A DNA stretch of 64,000 bases from assembly GCA_018064755.1 (NCBI GenBank), contig JAGHUP010000012.1:25483-89482 (forward strand), given 5' to 3'. Made by a program: the position numbers and the translations under genes. The notes beneath the pieces were generated by a model. It saw only the letters and a program-made list of their open reading frames with translations, did no database searches and was not told the DNA's origin. The stretch is from Candidatus Crickella equi. GTDB taxonomy: Bacteria; Bacillota; Clostridia; Peptostreptococcales; Anaerovoracaceae. This document shows, piece by piece, positions 37,302 to 45,515 of this stretch (its first letter is position 1; every line of letters begins with the position of its first letter).

Positions 37302-37332
37302 TTGTTCGGGGGGGGGTGAAACGATGTATTAT
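37302..37332 (+). promoter_or_regulatory. poly-G promoter of the secreted repeat protein
   Basis: Nine Gs (37308-37316) sit inside what would be the spacer of TTGTTC (37302-37307) and TGTATT/TATTAT (37325-37332). Slippage in this tract would change the promoter spacing. The gene start is 60 bases after the tract. Confidence 0.6.
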
Positions 37333-37375
37333 TATGTGTATATAAATAACAATTGTGTAAAAAAGGATTGTAATC

Positions 37376-40300
37376 ATGAAGAAGAAATTATTGAGCATTA
37401 TCTTAACACTCGCGATGGTATTGACCATGATGCCAGCGATGACATTTACGGCTTTCGCTGATGAAAAACCAACGAACTGGTCTATACTGAATTCCGCAGT
37501 TAATGGCGAAGGCGATTACACGACTGAAACAACAGTTACAGATAGCGCCGAAACGCCTGTGAATCTTTTCACAGTAAAAGATGAAACAGTAGAATCAGTT
37601 ACAACTCGAACGATCACGCTTCTGGCTGATTTCAAAGCCGGAGCAAGTGATACATATTTGTATCCCAACTCGGCCAAAGAAATCATTCTCGACCTCAATG
37701 GTCATGTACTTGACCGTGGACTGATAGCCGATGATGGTACTACAACAACTAAGAATGATGGAAGTGCTATTTTTGTTAATAATAAGACACTAACACTTAA
37801 AGACTCTAATGCTGCTACTGCACACAAATTCACAGTTTTAGATAGTGGCCTCTGGAAATATGTTGGACCATGGGAGACCGGTGACGTAGAAACCGAAACT
37901 CTTAAAAAAGTGAATGGCGGTGTTGTCACAGGTGGAACTGGGACATTTATAACAAAAAATAGATACAGAGGCGGAGGCATAGCTGTATACTCTGCAGGAC
38001 ATTTTACAATGAACGGTGGTAATGTCATTGGTAACTTTGCCATTTATGGCGGTGGTGTGGCAATTGTTGCTCAGACTACTAATACAAGTGGTTACTTTAC
38101 CATGACTAATGGAAAAATTATGGGCAATCTAGCATCTCTATGGGCTGGAGGCCTAGGCGTGATGCAACCACGTAGCGCAACTTTCAAAGCGGTTAACGGT
38201 GATGAAATAATTATCACTGATAATGTTGCATTGGATGCAGAAGGTGGAGCCTGCATCTCTGATTCGCATAATATTTTTAAGATGGAGGGCAAAATAATTA
38301 TTAAAGACAATCTCTCCAAAAATTCTGCTGAGAATAAATGTTTAAATAATCTAGCAGTCGGTTATTACCCGATAAAAGTTACTGGCTCGTTAGCTGGTTC
38401 TGAAATTTATATTGAACATTTCAATAGCGATAATGATGTACTAAACATAGGTGTATTATCTTCTGGCTTTACAACTAATAATCCTGGAGCAAAGCTAAAT
38501 GATATTTTCCACTATGATGGCCCGGCCGGCTATGTCATGGATTTGAAAGAAGATGGTGAGCTTGAGTCGTTTACGATTAATGTAGAAAAAACCAAGTTCC
38601 AAGATGTAGAAGTAGAAAATCCTGTATACGGCACACCGGAAGCAGGTCGTCAGTTATTTGATGTTACCTTGAATCGTGATTACCCTCTCGATAATTTCTA
38701 CGTAGAGTGGAAGACGTCGGATGGCACCTGGAGTAAGAATGCTCCGGTAACAGGTCTTGGACTTACCGGCGATGGCAAGGTTACCACTTCAGCAAAAACT
38801 CCAGCAGGTGATTATGTTTTCCGTATTACTACCGGCGCAGGCGCATCTAAAGAAGCGACATTAACGATAGAAAAGCAAGATGCCGTAGTATGGGTAACAG
38901 GCGGAACCTCGCACGTATATGACGGCAACACTAAGAAGATTACCGCAAAGAGCTATCCGAATCTGAATCTTGATATATCATATTATAGCGTTGATAATGC
39001 TGGCAAAGTTGGTGATAAAGTAACTGAGCCTAAAGCTGCCGGCGATTATCTTTATGTAATCAATCTTGATTCCAGTGAAAAGAACTATTCTATTTCTGAT
39101 GCATTGGATGAAACAGAGCTGGAAGGAAAGAAAGTCAGCGAGCTTGAGGGAAGCAACTTCGGAGTGATGAATATCGCTACCCCAGCGCCGCCAGAATATA
39201 CAGTAACAGTAAATCCTGGCGCAAATGGAAATGCATTAGCAAGTACAGAAAAGACAACTGCAGGATCAACAGTAAGACTTCTTGCAGTACCAAATGCAGG
39301 TTACAAGTTCAAGGAGTGGAAAGTAACAGACCCAGCAACTGGTGGCCCTGCAATCAGCGGTAATGCATTCACAATGCCAGCATCCAATGTAACTGTAGAA
39401 GCAACGTGGGAAGCAATTCCGGCACCGGCTTCAGAATACACAGTAACAGTAAATCCTGGCGAACACGGAACAGCAATAGCAGATAAGGGTAGTGCAAAAG
39501 AAGGCGAAAAGGTAACCCTTCTTGCAGTACCAAGTGATGGCTACAAGTTCAAAGAGTGGAAGTATACAGTAGCGGGAGAAAGTGAAAAAACTCTCTCCGG
39601 CAATACCTACACAATGGGCAAAAAGAATGTAACCTTCACAGCAATATGGGAAGCTATTCCAGCGCCAGCAACAACATACGACATCACGGTTACAACAGAC
39701 GAACACGGTAGTGCACTTGCAAATTACACAAAGGCAGCAAAGGATACCGTAGTAAGTCTACTTGCAGTACCTGATGCAGGCTATGAATTTGATAAGTGGG
39801 TTGTAACAGATCCATCAACAGGTGGACCTACAGTCGCTAACAATTCATTCACAATGCCGGCATCAAAGGTAACAGTAAAGGCTACATTCAAGGCAGTAAC
39901 AGCAGAATATACAGTAACAGTAAATCCTGGTGAACACGGAACAGCTACAGCAAGTACTTATAAGGCAGAAGTTGGAACAGTAGTTAAACTTAAGGCTACA
40001 GCAAACAGCGGATACAAATTTGAGGCATGGAAGACAGATGATGCAATCATCGTTGGTGATGCTTTTACAATGCCTAATAGTGATGTAACAATTTCAGCAA
40101 CATGGTCTAAGGTTGCTATTGCTAAAGTACCTGTAGTAATAGCTAAAGCAGAAACTTCAGGAAGCAAGGCAATTAAGCTGTCCTGGAACAAGGTAGATGG
40201 AGCAACAAAGTATGTAGTATATGGTAATATCTGTGGTAAGAGCTTCAAGAAACTGAAGACTACAACAGGCAAAACATATACTGTAAAGAAGATTGCAGGC

Positions 40301-40684
40301 AAGAAGCTTGCTGCTCACAAGTCATATAAGTTCTATGTAGTAGCTTATGCGCCTGATGGCAAGGTAGCGAGCAAGAAGATTCACTTCATCACAGCTAACA
40401 CCAAAGGCAAGTATGCCAATGTCAAGAGCATCAAGGCCAAGACATCATCACTGGAGTTAGCAGTTGGTGAATTTGGCAAGGTTGGAGCAACTTACAAGAT
40501 GTACTCTGGCAAGAAGCACATTGGTAAGGAGCACGGAAATGCTCTTAGATATATCTCAGATTGCCCTGAGGTAGTAAGCGTTAGCTCAACAGGCAAGATC
40601 CTTGCAAGACAGGCAGGAACTGCAACAATCTATATTCAGGATGTTGGTGGTAAGTACTGTAAGACTACAGTAACAGTTAAATAA
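37376..40684 (+). CDS. large secreted protein: beta-helix, MBG-like, InlB-type repeats, FN3-like, Big_2
   Basis: 1102 residues. Signal peptide residues 1-28 with cleavage after AFA. Residues about 90-370 are Gly/Asn-rich (GGGIAVYSAGHFTMNGGN), as in right-handed beta-helix adhesins. An MBG-like unit (SHVYDGNTKKITAKSYP) is near 515-580. Four divergent InlB B-repeats follow, starting near 607, 686, 766 and 844 (YTVTVNPGEHGTA, EWK, FTMP). An FN3-like domain near 925-1010 and a Big_2-like domain near 1025-1102 end it. There is no LPXTG or membrane anchor, so it is released or held non-covalently. Probably an adhesin; the promoter carries a poly-G tract. Confidence 0.82.
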   Translation: MKKKLLSIILTLAMVLTMMPAMTFTAFADEKPTNWSILNSAVNGEGDYTTETTVTDSAETPVNLFTVKDETVESVTTRTITLLADFKAGASDTYLYPNSAKEIILDLNGHVLDRGLIADDGTTTTKNDGSAIFVNNKTLTLKDSNAATAHKFTVLDSGLWKYVGPWETGDVETETLKKVNGGVVTGGTGTFITKNRYRGGGIAVYSAGHFTMNGGNVIGNFAIYGGGVAIVAQTTNTSGYFTMTNGKIMGNLASLWAGGLGVMQPRSATFKAVNGDEIIITDNVALDAEGGACISDSHNIFKMEGKIIIKDNLSKNSAENKCLNNLAVGYYPIKVTGSLAGSEIYIEHFNSDNDVLNIGVLSSGFTTNNPGAKLNDIFHYDGPAGYVMDLKEDGELESFTINVEKTKFQDVEVENPVYGTPEAGRQLFDVTLNRDYPLDNFYVEWKTSDGTWSKNAPVTGLGLTGDGKVTTSAKTPAGDYVFRITTGAGASKEATLTIEKQDAVVWVTGGTSHVYDGNTKKITAKSYPNLNLDISYYSVDNAGKVGDKVTEPKAAGDYLYVINLDSSEKNYSISDALDETELEGKKVSELEGSNFGVMNIATPAPPEYTVTVNPGANGNALASTEKTTAGSTVRLLAVPNAGYKFKEWKVTDPATGGPAISGNAFTMPASNVTVEATWEAIPAPASEYTVTVNPGEHGTAIADKGSAKEGEKVTLLAVPSDGYKFKEWKYTVAGESEKTLSGNTYTMGKKNVTFTAIWEAIPAPATTYDITVTTDEHGSALANYTKAAKDTVVSLLAVPDAGYEFDKWVVTDPSTGGPTVANNSFTMPASKVTVKATFKAVTAEYTVTVNPGEHGTATASTYKAEVGTVVKLKATANSGYKFEAWKTDDAIIVGDAFTMPNSDVTISATWSKVAIAKVPVVIAKAETSGSKAIKLSWNKVDGATKYVVYGNICGKSFKKLKTTTGKTYTVKKIAGKKLAAHKSYKFYVVAYAPDGKVASKKIHFITANTKGKYANVKSIKAKTSSLELAVGEFGKVGATYKMYSGKKHIGKEHGNALRYISDCPEVVSVSSTGKILARQAGTATIYIQDVGGKYCKTTVTVK

Positions 40685-40809
40685 GTTACAACTAAATCAA
40701 TGAGTGCTGAGATCTCAAAATGGCTCATCAAAAACAATTGGGTTTCAATTTTGGGGCTCCAATGAAAACTCCAAAATCTTTTGGGGGCTGAAAAATTAAA
40801 TCGAAAAAG

Positions 40810-40844
40810 CGAGGAAACTGGTTCACCCAGTTTCCTCGTTCCCA
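40810..40844. terminator. terminator after the secreted protein/IS remnant
   Basis: A 12-bp stem, CGAGGAAACTGG (40810-40821) with its complement at 40827-40838, followed by TT. It lies about 125 bases after the secreted protein gene and just before the transposase fragment. Confidence 0.65.
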
Positions 40845-40845
40845 T

Positions 40846-41072
40846 TTAAGGACAATTTTTCTTCTTGTATGGGCCTCTTTTCTTTCCTGTTCTCGGAGCA
40901 TATTTTTCTTTTGAAAGAGGTATCGCTAACATCTGTGCATTGTGCCTTTCTGCGAATAGAAACCTATTTCTAAGATGTTCAAAATTTCTAAATCCTCTAG
41001 CATTGCGTTTCAAATCTTTAGCGATTCTGTTTATGCATTCCATAGGACCATTGATTACATGAAATGATTCAA
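40846..41072 (-). pseudogene. C-terminal fragment of an ISL3-type transposase
   Basis: About 75 residues, ESFHVINGPMECINRIAKDL and FRNFEHLRNRFLFA, correspond to the extreme C-terminus of ISL3 transposases (NGPxE ... GFRNFxxFxxR). The remaining ~350 residues are missing: at about 41075 the match ends where the leader repeat copy 2 begins. This is a decayed insertion, not a functional gene. Confidence 0.82.
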
Positions 41073-41075
41073 CGA

Positions 41076-41205
41076 CAGATATATGTAAGTATAAATGAAT
41101 CACTAAAAGGACGAAATTTGTAGAAAAACTACATATATGAATATGTTCGATGGTGCATATGAAGAATATACTGTGTGTACAACATAAGAAACCGGTGGAA
41201 GTGTT
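41076..41205. repeat. leader repeat, copy 2
   Basis: An imperfect copy of 37133-37262, sharing ATATATGTAAGTATAAA, AACTACATATATGAATAT and TACAAC..AAACCGG. It cuts into the transposase remnant. Confidence 0.65.
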
Positions 41206-41232
41206 GAATATGGAAGAAAGGAGGTATCAAGT

Positions 41233-41457
41233 ATGGGACTTGCAACTTTAACAGTGAACGGTTTTGTTTATAATGGCAGATTTGATCCTAATGGCTTATG
41301 CTTTATTTCAAATGTTGCTGTTGCTCCAATTCCTATTAATACAGGTGGAATTTTACAAATGGTAGATCCAGCAGGTAATCTAATAGGACCTGCACAGAAT
41401 AGAGTGATTAGAGGAGTTGGATTTGATCATAGAACAGTATACTTTGCCGTAAACTAG
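41233..41457 (+). CDS. small hypothetical protein in the repeat
   Basis: 74 residues, not recognised. AAAGGAGG precedes ATG with good spacing. The sequence is neutral and Gly/Asn/Val-rich (FVYNGRFDPNGLC, then VDPAGNLIGPAQNRVI), with no signal peptide or membrane segment and one cysteine. It sits between the two parts of leader copy 2. The matching place in copy 1 has no gene. Confidence 0.5.
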   Translation: MGLATLTVNGFVYNGRFDPNGLCFISNVAVAPIPINTGGILQMVDPAGNLIGPAQNRVIRGVGFDHRTVYFAVN

Positions 41458-41673
41458 ACGAAATAGAACATAGAAAGTTATAATATGTAAAGGCATACAG
41501 AAAAAACAGAAGCCTTGTCCAAAATATATAGGGCAGGGCTTCTGCGATTTAAGGAATACGCAGGACATTAATCATTGTGGCTTCGTCCATCTATTGATTC
41601 AATTATTGGATTGTCTGTTGGAGCCACTTTTCGTGTTTAGTCTGAATAGTTTGTTATCAATTCGGGAGATATT

Positions 41674-41832
41674 ATGGTTAAATTTACTGCACCTGAAGAT
41701 AGAGTTGTTCTTGAACCGAATAGGGTGATCGATGCTGAAAAAAAGATATTGGAAGAACTGATAATTGATCCAGGTTATAGCTACATGATGATGACGGAGA
41801 GTTTGGGTATTAGTAAAAAGACGGTACTATAA
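41674..41832 (+). CDS. short helix-turn-helix-like ORF, probably a fragment
   Basis: 52 residues (VKFTAPEDRVVLEPNRVIDA, then TESLGISKKTVL) from ATG 41674 with GGGAG before it. The end looks like the first part of a helix-turn-helix cut short by a stop, so it is either a remnant of a regulator or a very small gene. Confidence 0.35.
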   Translation: MVKFTAPEDRVVLEPNRVIDAEKKILEELIIDPGYSYMMMTESLGISKKTVL

Positions 41833-41924
41833 TGTAATGTTCCAGCTGATGCATATGATGTCTGTATATTTGAGTTAAACAAAGATTCTAAGAATTAATA
41901 AATCTAGATGTTACCATGAGCCGC

Positions 41925-41958
41925 AAAAATACCGCAACTATCTTGCGGTATTTTTATT
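41925..41958. terminator. terminator before fic
   Basis: AAAAATACCGCA (41925-41936) pairs with TGCGGTATTTTT (41944-41955). Two copies of GCAAGATAATAA follow, just before fic. Confidence 0.8.
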
Positions 41959-42049
41959 GCAAGATAATAAGCAAGATAATAAGCAAGACGGTTGCCTTGT
42001 TAGAAACGCTGGTGTATAATTTAAAAATAAGAAAAAGGGGAGATGAAAC

Positions 42050-43039
42050 ATGGACCACTATGAGCCACCTTTTGACATTACGAATAGGATGCTTAGTCAG
42101 ATATCGGGCATTTCTGAGAAATTGGGTATGATAGCCGCCTACAGAAGTTTGGATACCAAACCACAACTTCGCAGAAATAACAGAATTAAATCTGTGCATT
42201 CATCCTTGAGAATCGAATCAAGTTCGTTGTCTGAGGGAATGGTGCGTTCGGTTCTGAACAATAGGGCAGTTATTGGACCTGAGAAGGAAATACAAGAGGT
42301 AAAAAACGCCTTTGCAGCGTATGACTATATAGGCAAAGTAGATCCGTATTCTATTGATGCACTTAAAGAATTGCATGGCGTAATGACTTATTTGACTGTC
42401 GATGAGTCGGGTGTATTTCGTAGAGGAGCAGAAGGTGTTTTTGATGGTGATAGGTGTATTTTTATGGCACCACCTCCGGATATGGTAGAGCCATTAATGC
42501 ATCAATTGTTTAATTGGATGAAGGAGAATGCAGGTACAATTCATCCGTTGATTCTTTCATGTGTATTCCATTATGAATTCGTATTTATACATCCATTCAG
42601 TGATGGAAACGGAAGAATGGCCAGACTGTGGCAGACAATATTGTTAACGGAATGGAATCCGGTTTTTCAATATATTCCACTGGAAAGTCAGATTGAGACG
42701 TTTCAGGATGGTTATTATAATGCTATTGCCAGCTGTAATGCTAACGGAAACTCGAATGATTTTATAGAGTTTATGTTAGATAGGATATACGAAGTTCTTG
42801 ATGCAGTTCTTAAGCAAAGTGGTGAATATTCAGGAACTTCGAAATATGTCAGTAGGTTGTTGTCAGCTATGGAGTATGATACGGAATACTCGGCTAATGA
42901 ACTCTTAACATTGTTAGGATTGAAATCCAAAGAAACATTGAGACATAATTACATAGATCCCGCAATTGAATCTGAGTTTATTGATATGACACTGCCGGAT
43001 AAGCCTACCAGTCGTAATCAAAGATATCGCAAGAGGTAA
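42050..43039 (+). CDS. Fic-family AMP-transferase
   Basis: A 329-residue Fic protein that transfers AMP (or another nucleotide part) to target proteins. The catalytic motif HPFSDGNGRMAR (near 184-195) is complete. An N-terminal inhibitory helix motif SSLSEG (S-x3-E-G, near 57-62) fits class II Fic proteins, in which the glutamate holds the enzyme off. A C-terminal winged-helix follows (AMEYDTEYSANELLTLLGLK). AAAGGGGAG precedes ATG. It is the last gene before the right attachment site. Confidence 0.92.
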   Translation: MDHYEPPFDITNRMLSQISGISEKLGMIAAYRSLDTKPQLRRNNRIKSVHSSLRIESSSLSEGMVRSVLNNRAVIGPEKEIQEVKNAFAAYDYIGKVDPYSIDALKELHGVMTYLTVDESGVFRRGAEGVFDGDRCIFMAPPPDMVEPLMHQLFNWMKENAGTIHPLILSCVFHYEFVFIHPFSDGNGRMARLWQTILLTEWNPVFQYIPLESQIETFQDGYYNAIASCNANGNSNDFIEFMLDRIYEVLDAVLKQSGEYSGTSKYVSRLLSAMEYDTEYSANELLTLLGLKSKETLRHNYIDPAIESEFIDMTLPDKPTSRNQRYRKR

Positions 43040-43056
43040 TACATTTAGTAAGCCAC

Positions 43057-43103
43057 TGGCAACATTTTGGCAACAAAAAGTTGGATAGCCAGTATTCTAG
43101 TGA
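43057..43103. repeat. right-end arm-type repeats of the element
   Basis: TGGCAAC at 43057 and 43068 (11-bp phase) and AGTATTCTAGTGA at 43091-43103, the reverse complement of the left-end motif at 27965. One further TGGCAAC copy is at 43961 in the next segment. Confidence 0.6.
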
Positions 43104-43140
43104 TAATAGGAATAATATAAATACTACAGTCAACGAAAAT

Positions 43141-43156
43141 TAAACAAATATGTTTA
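43141..43156. promoter_or_regulatory. operator-like site at the right attachment end
   Basis: TAAACAAATATGTTTA has the same TAAAC-N6-GTTTA layout as the repressor operators near 28.6 kb and overlaps the start of the 40-bp end repeat. The repressor, or Xis, may bind here and affect excision. Confidence 0.6.
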
Positions 43157-43188
43157 GAATCAAGAATTAAAAGTTGAGTGGGAGTAAT
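43149..43188. other. attachment site, middle (40-bp end repeat, copy 1)
   Basis: 40 bases identical to 51564-51603. The last 13 (43176-43188) are the guaA core; the first 27 are element right-end sequence. It is the right end of element 1 and the left boundary of the second segment. Confidence 0.9.
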
Positions 43189-43197
43189 TGAAAAAAT

Positions 43198-43240
43198 CTC
43201 TGTAGTCCTTTAGTTTCAAGGACTACAGAGATTATTTTTT
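43198..43240 (+). terminator. terminator after the middle attachment site
   Basis: CTCTGTAGTCCTT (43198-43210) pairs with AAGGACTACAGAG (43218-43230), followed by ATTATTTTTTT. Confidence 0.83.
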
Positions 43241-43248
43241 TCAAAAAA

Positions 43249-43270
43249 GTAAGATTTTAGTAATATTTTT
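43249..43270. repeat. 22-bp direct repeat, copy 1
   Basis: A 22-base sequence starting GTAAGATTTTAGTAATATTT, repeated exactly at 43850-43871. The pair brackets the broken gene at 43325-43837. Confidence 0.7.
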
Positions 43271-43324
43271 AAATTATTCATTAAATTCATATACACTATA
43301 CAGTTCGATTAACATGATTAATAG

Positions 43325-43837
43325 ATATATGCTATTAATAGAAGGACGGTAGTTCTTCCTAAGTATGACTCGAAAAAGAAGAATCTTCCTAATAGACAAG
43401 ATTTTGTGGGATCTCTATCTTGGCTGAAAGCAGTTAATGAATGTTTGGGAGGTGACGTTGTTTTTGCTCTTGATGAAGCATTGATGTGTCAGGGAAACTT
43501 CGGAGGTAGAAACGATGAATATCTTGTGTGGGTTTACGGTGATCAGTCACTTGCAGATTTCAATGGGGTAGTTGTACTTGGCAATAATATAAGCTCTTAC
43601 AGCGTAAATGAAAGAAATGGCCTGAGCTTTACTGACCTTAGCAGAACGATATCGGATGCCTTTGCAAATGAAGATATCTTAGATATGCAGGGTATTACTG
43701 AAGCTTTAAGCAGATATTATTTTAAGAGCGGAAATAGTTTTGAGGGTATTTCTGTTGCACCTGAATATCAGGAGCGTTTTGAAAGACTTGCACAGGATGC
43801 TATGGAATACTATAGTAAATGCGAACATGAACTGTAG
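43325..43837 (+). pseudogene. gene lacking its N-terminus, unknown function
   Basis: An open frame of about 170 residues with no ATG, GTG or TTG until GTG 43406, and a stop at 43322-43324. The stretch before 43406 (PKYDSKKKNLPNRQDFV) reads as coding, so the start has probably been lost. Visible parts: ALDEALMCQGNFGGRNDEYL, GVVVLGNNI, a helical C-terminus with EYQERFERLAQDAMEYYSK. I do not recognise the family. Confidence 0.5.
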
Positions 43838-43849
43838 AGATAAGCTGTA

Positions 43850-43871
43850 GTAAGATTTTAGTAATATTTTT
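43850..43871. repeat. 22-bp direct repeat, copy 2
   Basis: Second exact copy of 43249-43270, 601 bases downstream, just after the broken gene. Confidence 0.7.
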
Positions 43872-44062
43872 TCCGGATAATATAAATAATATGTAGAATC
43901 ATTGCAAAATGGTATAACAGGAATCACGACGAATACTCTTGATTCCTGTTTTTGTGTTTTTGGCAACAAAATAATGGAACGATAATGCAACGTAAAAATT
44001 TACGTTGCATTATCGGCTCGGATTTGATACGATAGAAGCACGATGAAGGAGAATACGAATAA

Positions 44063-45319
44063 ATGAATGAAACAAAAAATATCGAATACAAATCAGAAAT
44101 GACGGCTAACTTCCTTAAAACTGTTAGTGCTTTTTCTAATTATGGAAGCGGAAGGATTATTTTCGGGGTTATGGATGATGGGACGATTTGCGGAATCGAG
44201 AATATATCAGAGTTCTGCTTAAATTTAGAAAAAAAAATAAATGATTCCATATCACCAATGCCGGAGTTCACGATAAAGCCTGACAAAAGAAACAAGACTG
44301 TAGAATTGTTTGTAAAAAAAGGGATGCATCAACCATATTTATATAAAGGTAAAGCATATAAGAGAAGTGATACTGCAACAATTGAAATAGATAATGTTGA
44401 GCTAAGGCGACTGGTGCTAGAAGGTAGTAATATTAATTATGAACAACTCGAGTGTAATGATACCGACTTGAAATTCACCATTCTCGAAGATAGAATGAAA
44501 AAGGTTTTAGGAATAACAAAACTTAACGATGATGTTATTAGAACACTAGGGCTGATAAATGATGAAAAAAAATACACGAATGTTGCATCTTTATTTGCTG
44601 ACAAGAATAAATTCTACGGGATAGATATTGCCAGATTTGGTGATTCGATTAGTGAGATATTAGATCGTGATACAATTACTAATGTGTCAGTTCTTAGACA
44701 ATATGATAGAGCAATTGATTGTTACAAGAGATATTATACATATGAGAAAATAAATGGCATAGAAAGAGTTGAAAAAACATTAGTTCCAGAAACAGCCTTC
44801 AGAGAAACGGTTGCAAATGCATTAATTCATAGAAGATGGGACATCGACTCACATATTAGAATTGAAATGTATAAAGACAGAATCGAAGTAAGATCCCCGG
44901 GTGGTTTGCCGAATAATATCACTAAGGAGGAATATCTTCGCGGGGGTATTTCGAACTTAAGAAATCCAATCCAAGGCAGTATATTTTTTAGATTGCATCT
45001 TATTGAAATGTTTGGAACTGGAATTAGACGAATTCAGGATTCATATGCTGATTCCAAGGTTAAGCCGGAATTTGTTGTAGGAGATAATTCTGTTGTGGTA
45101 ATACTGCCGATAATAGAAGATAGGTATATTGTTTCTTTAGATGAAAAACAGATTGTTGAAATGTTGGAAATGGGTATATTACTATCAAGTTCAGAAATAT
45201 CGGAAGAGACAGGCTTTAGTAAGGCTAAGACGATTCGACTGTTGAATTCACTGTTAGAGAAAAAATATATTGAAGTGTACGGAACCGGAAGAGGAACTAA
45301 ATATGGTTTGTCTCAATGA
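44063..45319 (+). CDS. AlbA_2/HATPase transcriptional regulator
   Basis: 418 residues: an N-terminal AlbA_2 (Schlafen-like, formerly AAA_4) domain (NIEYKSEMTANFLKTVSAFS, GRIIFGVMDDG), a HATPase_c_4 domain (FRETVANALIHRRWD, IEVRSPGGLPNNI, RNPIQGSIFFRLHLIEMFGTGIRRI), and a C-terminal winged helix (SSSEISEETGFSKAKTIRLL). These proteins are common on mobile elements as regulators of unknown signal. GAAGGAG precedes ATG. Its TGA is directly followed, in the same frame, by the ydjY remnant. Confidence 0.87.
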   Translation: MNETKNIEYKSEMTANFLKTVSAFSNYGSGRIIFGVMDDGTICGIENISEFCLNLEKKINDSISPMPEFTIKPDKRNKTVELFVKKGMHQPYLYKGKAYKRSDTATIEIDNVELRRLVLEGSNINYEQLECNDTDLKFTILEDRMKKVLGITKLNDDVIRTLGLINDEKKYTNVASLFADKNKFYGIDIARFGDSISEILDRDTITNVSVLRQYDRAIDCYKRYYTYEKINGIERVEKTLVPETAFRETVANALIHRRWDIDSHIRIEMYKDRIEVRSPGGLPNNITKEEYLRGGISNLRNPIQGSIFFRLHLIEMFGTGIRRIQDSYADSKVKPEFVVGDNSVVVILPIIEDRYIVSLDEKQIVEMLEMGILLSSSEISEETGFSKAKTIRLLNSLLEKKYIEVYGTGRGTKYGLSQ

Positions 45320-45376
45320 TGTGTAACATGTCTTGACAGCTGCTACGTAGGGATCACATCAAACGGGAAGCTATAG
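45320..45376 (+). pseudogene. 3' remnant of a ydjY gene
   Basis: Reading on in frame from 45320 gives CVTCLDSCYVGITSNGKL then TAG. This matches the signature CVCCLDSCYVGITSNG of the intact YdjY protein at 55.6 kb. Only 18 codons remain. A terminator follows. It marks a recombination joint exactly at the end of the AlbA_2 gene. Confidence 0.8.
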
Positions 45377-45405
45377 ACAGATAAAGACCACGCTGTAATT
45401 TAATT

Positions 45406-45432
45406 AAGAGCGGGCGAGTTGCCCGCTCTTTT
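45406..45432 (+). terminator. terminator of the lost ydjY gene
   Basis: AAGAGCGGGC (45406-45415), GAGTT loop, GCCCGCTCTTTT. It resembles the terminator at 58154 that follows the intact YdjY fusion gene. Confidence 0.87.
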
Positions 45433-45515
45433 CATATATAATTATTCTGAGAAAAAGGCCAATAATTAAAAAGGCATATTTTCAGATATTGAACATTATG
45501 GCTCTTGTTTTATCA

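Larger units (their letters stand above)
27882..43188. mobile_element. integrative mobilizable element in guaA
   Basis: About 15.3 kb between two copies of the guaA 3' core. It contains repressor, Xis-like protein and integrase next to the left end, RepA-like ATPase, ParM/ParR, RHH proteins, an oriT-like region and MOBP relaxase. No conjugative secretion or coupling genes are seen, so it should need a helper for transfer. Cargo is the cytolysin-like gene, a secreted repeat protein, an IS remnant, small genes and Fic. The left end has TGGCAAC at 27940 and 27951, and the right end at 43057 and 43068, both pairs 11 bp apart. Confidence 0.88.

Noticed and set aside
40846..41103. Functional transposase gene
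   Set aside because: Only the last ~75 residues of an ISL3 transposase remain and the catalytic residues are missing.
27882..43188. Prophage
   Set aside because: Integrase and repressor are present, but there are no terminase, capsid, tail or lysis genes; relaxase and oriT point to a mobilizable element.
27882..43188. Complete conjugative element
   Set aside because: No VirD4 coupling protein, VirB4 ATPase or other type IV secretion genes between the attachment sites.
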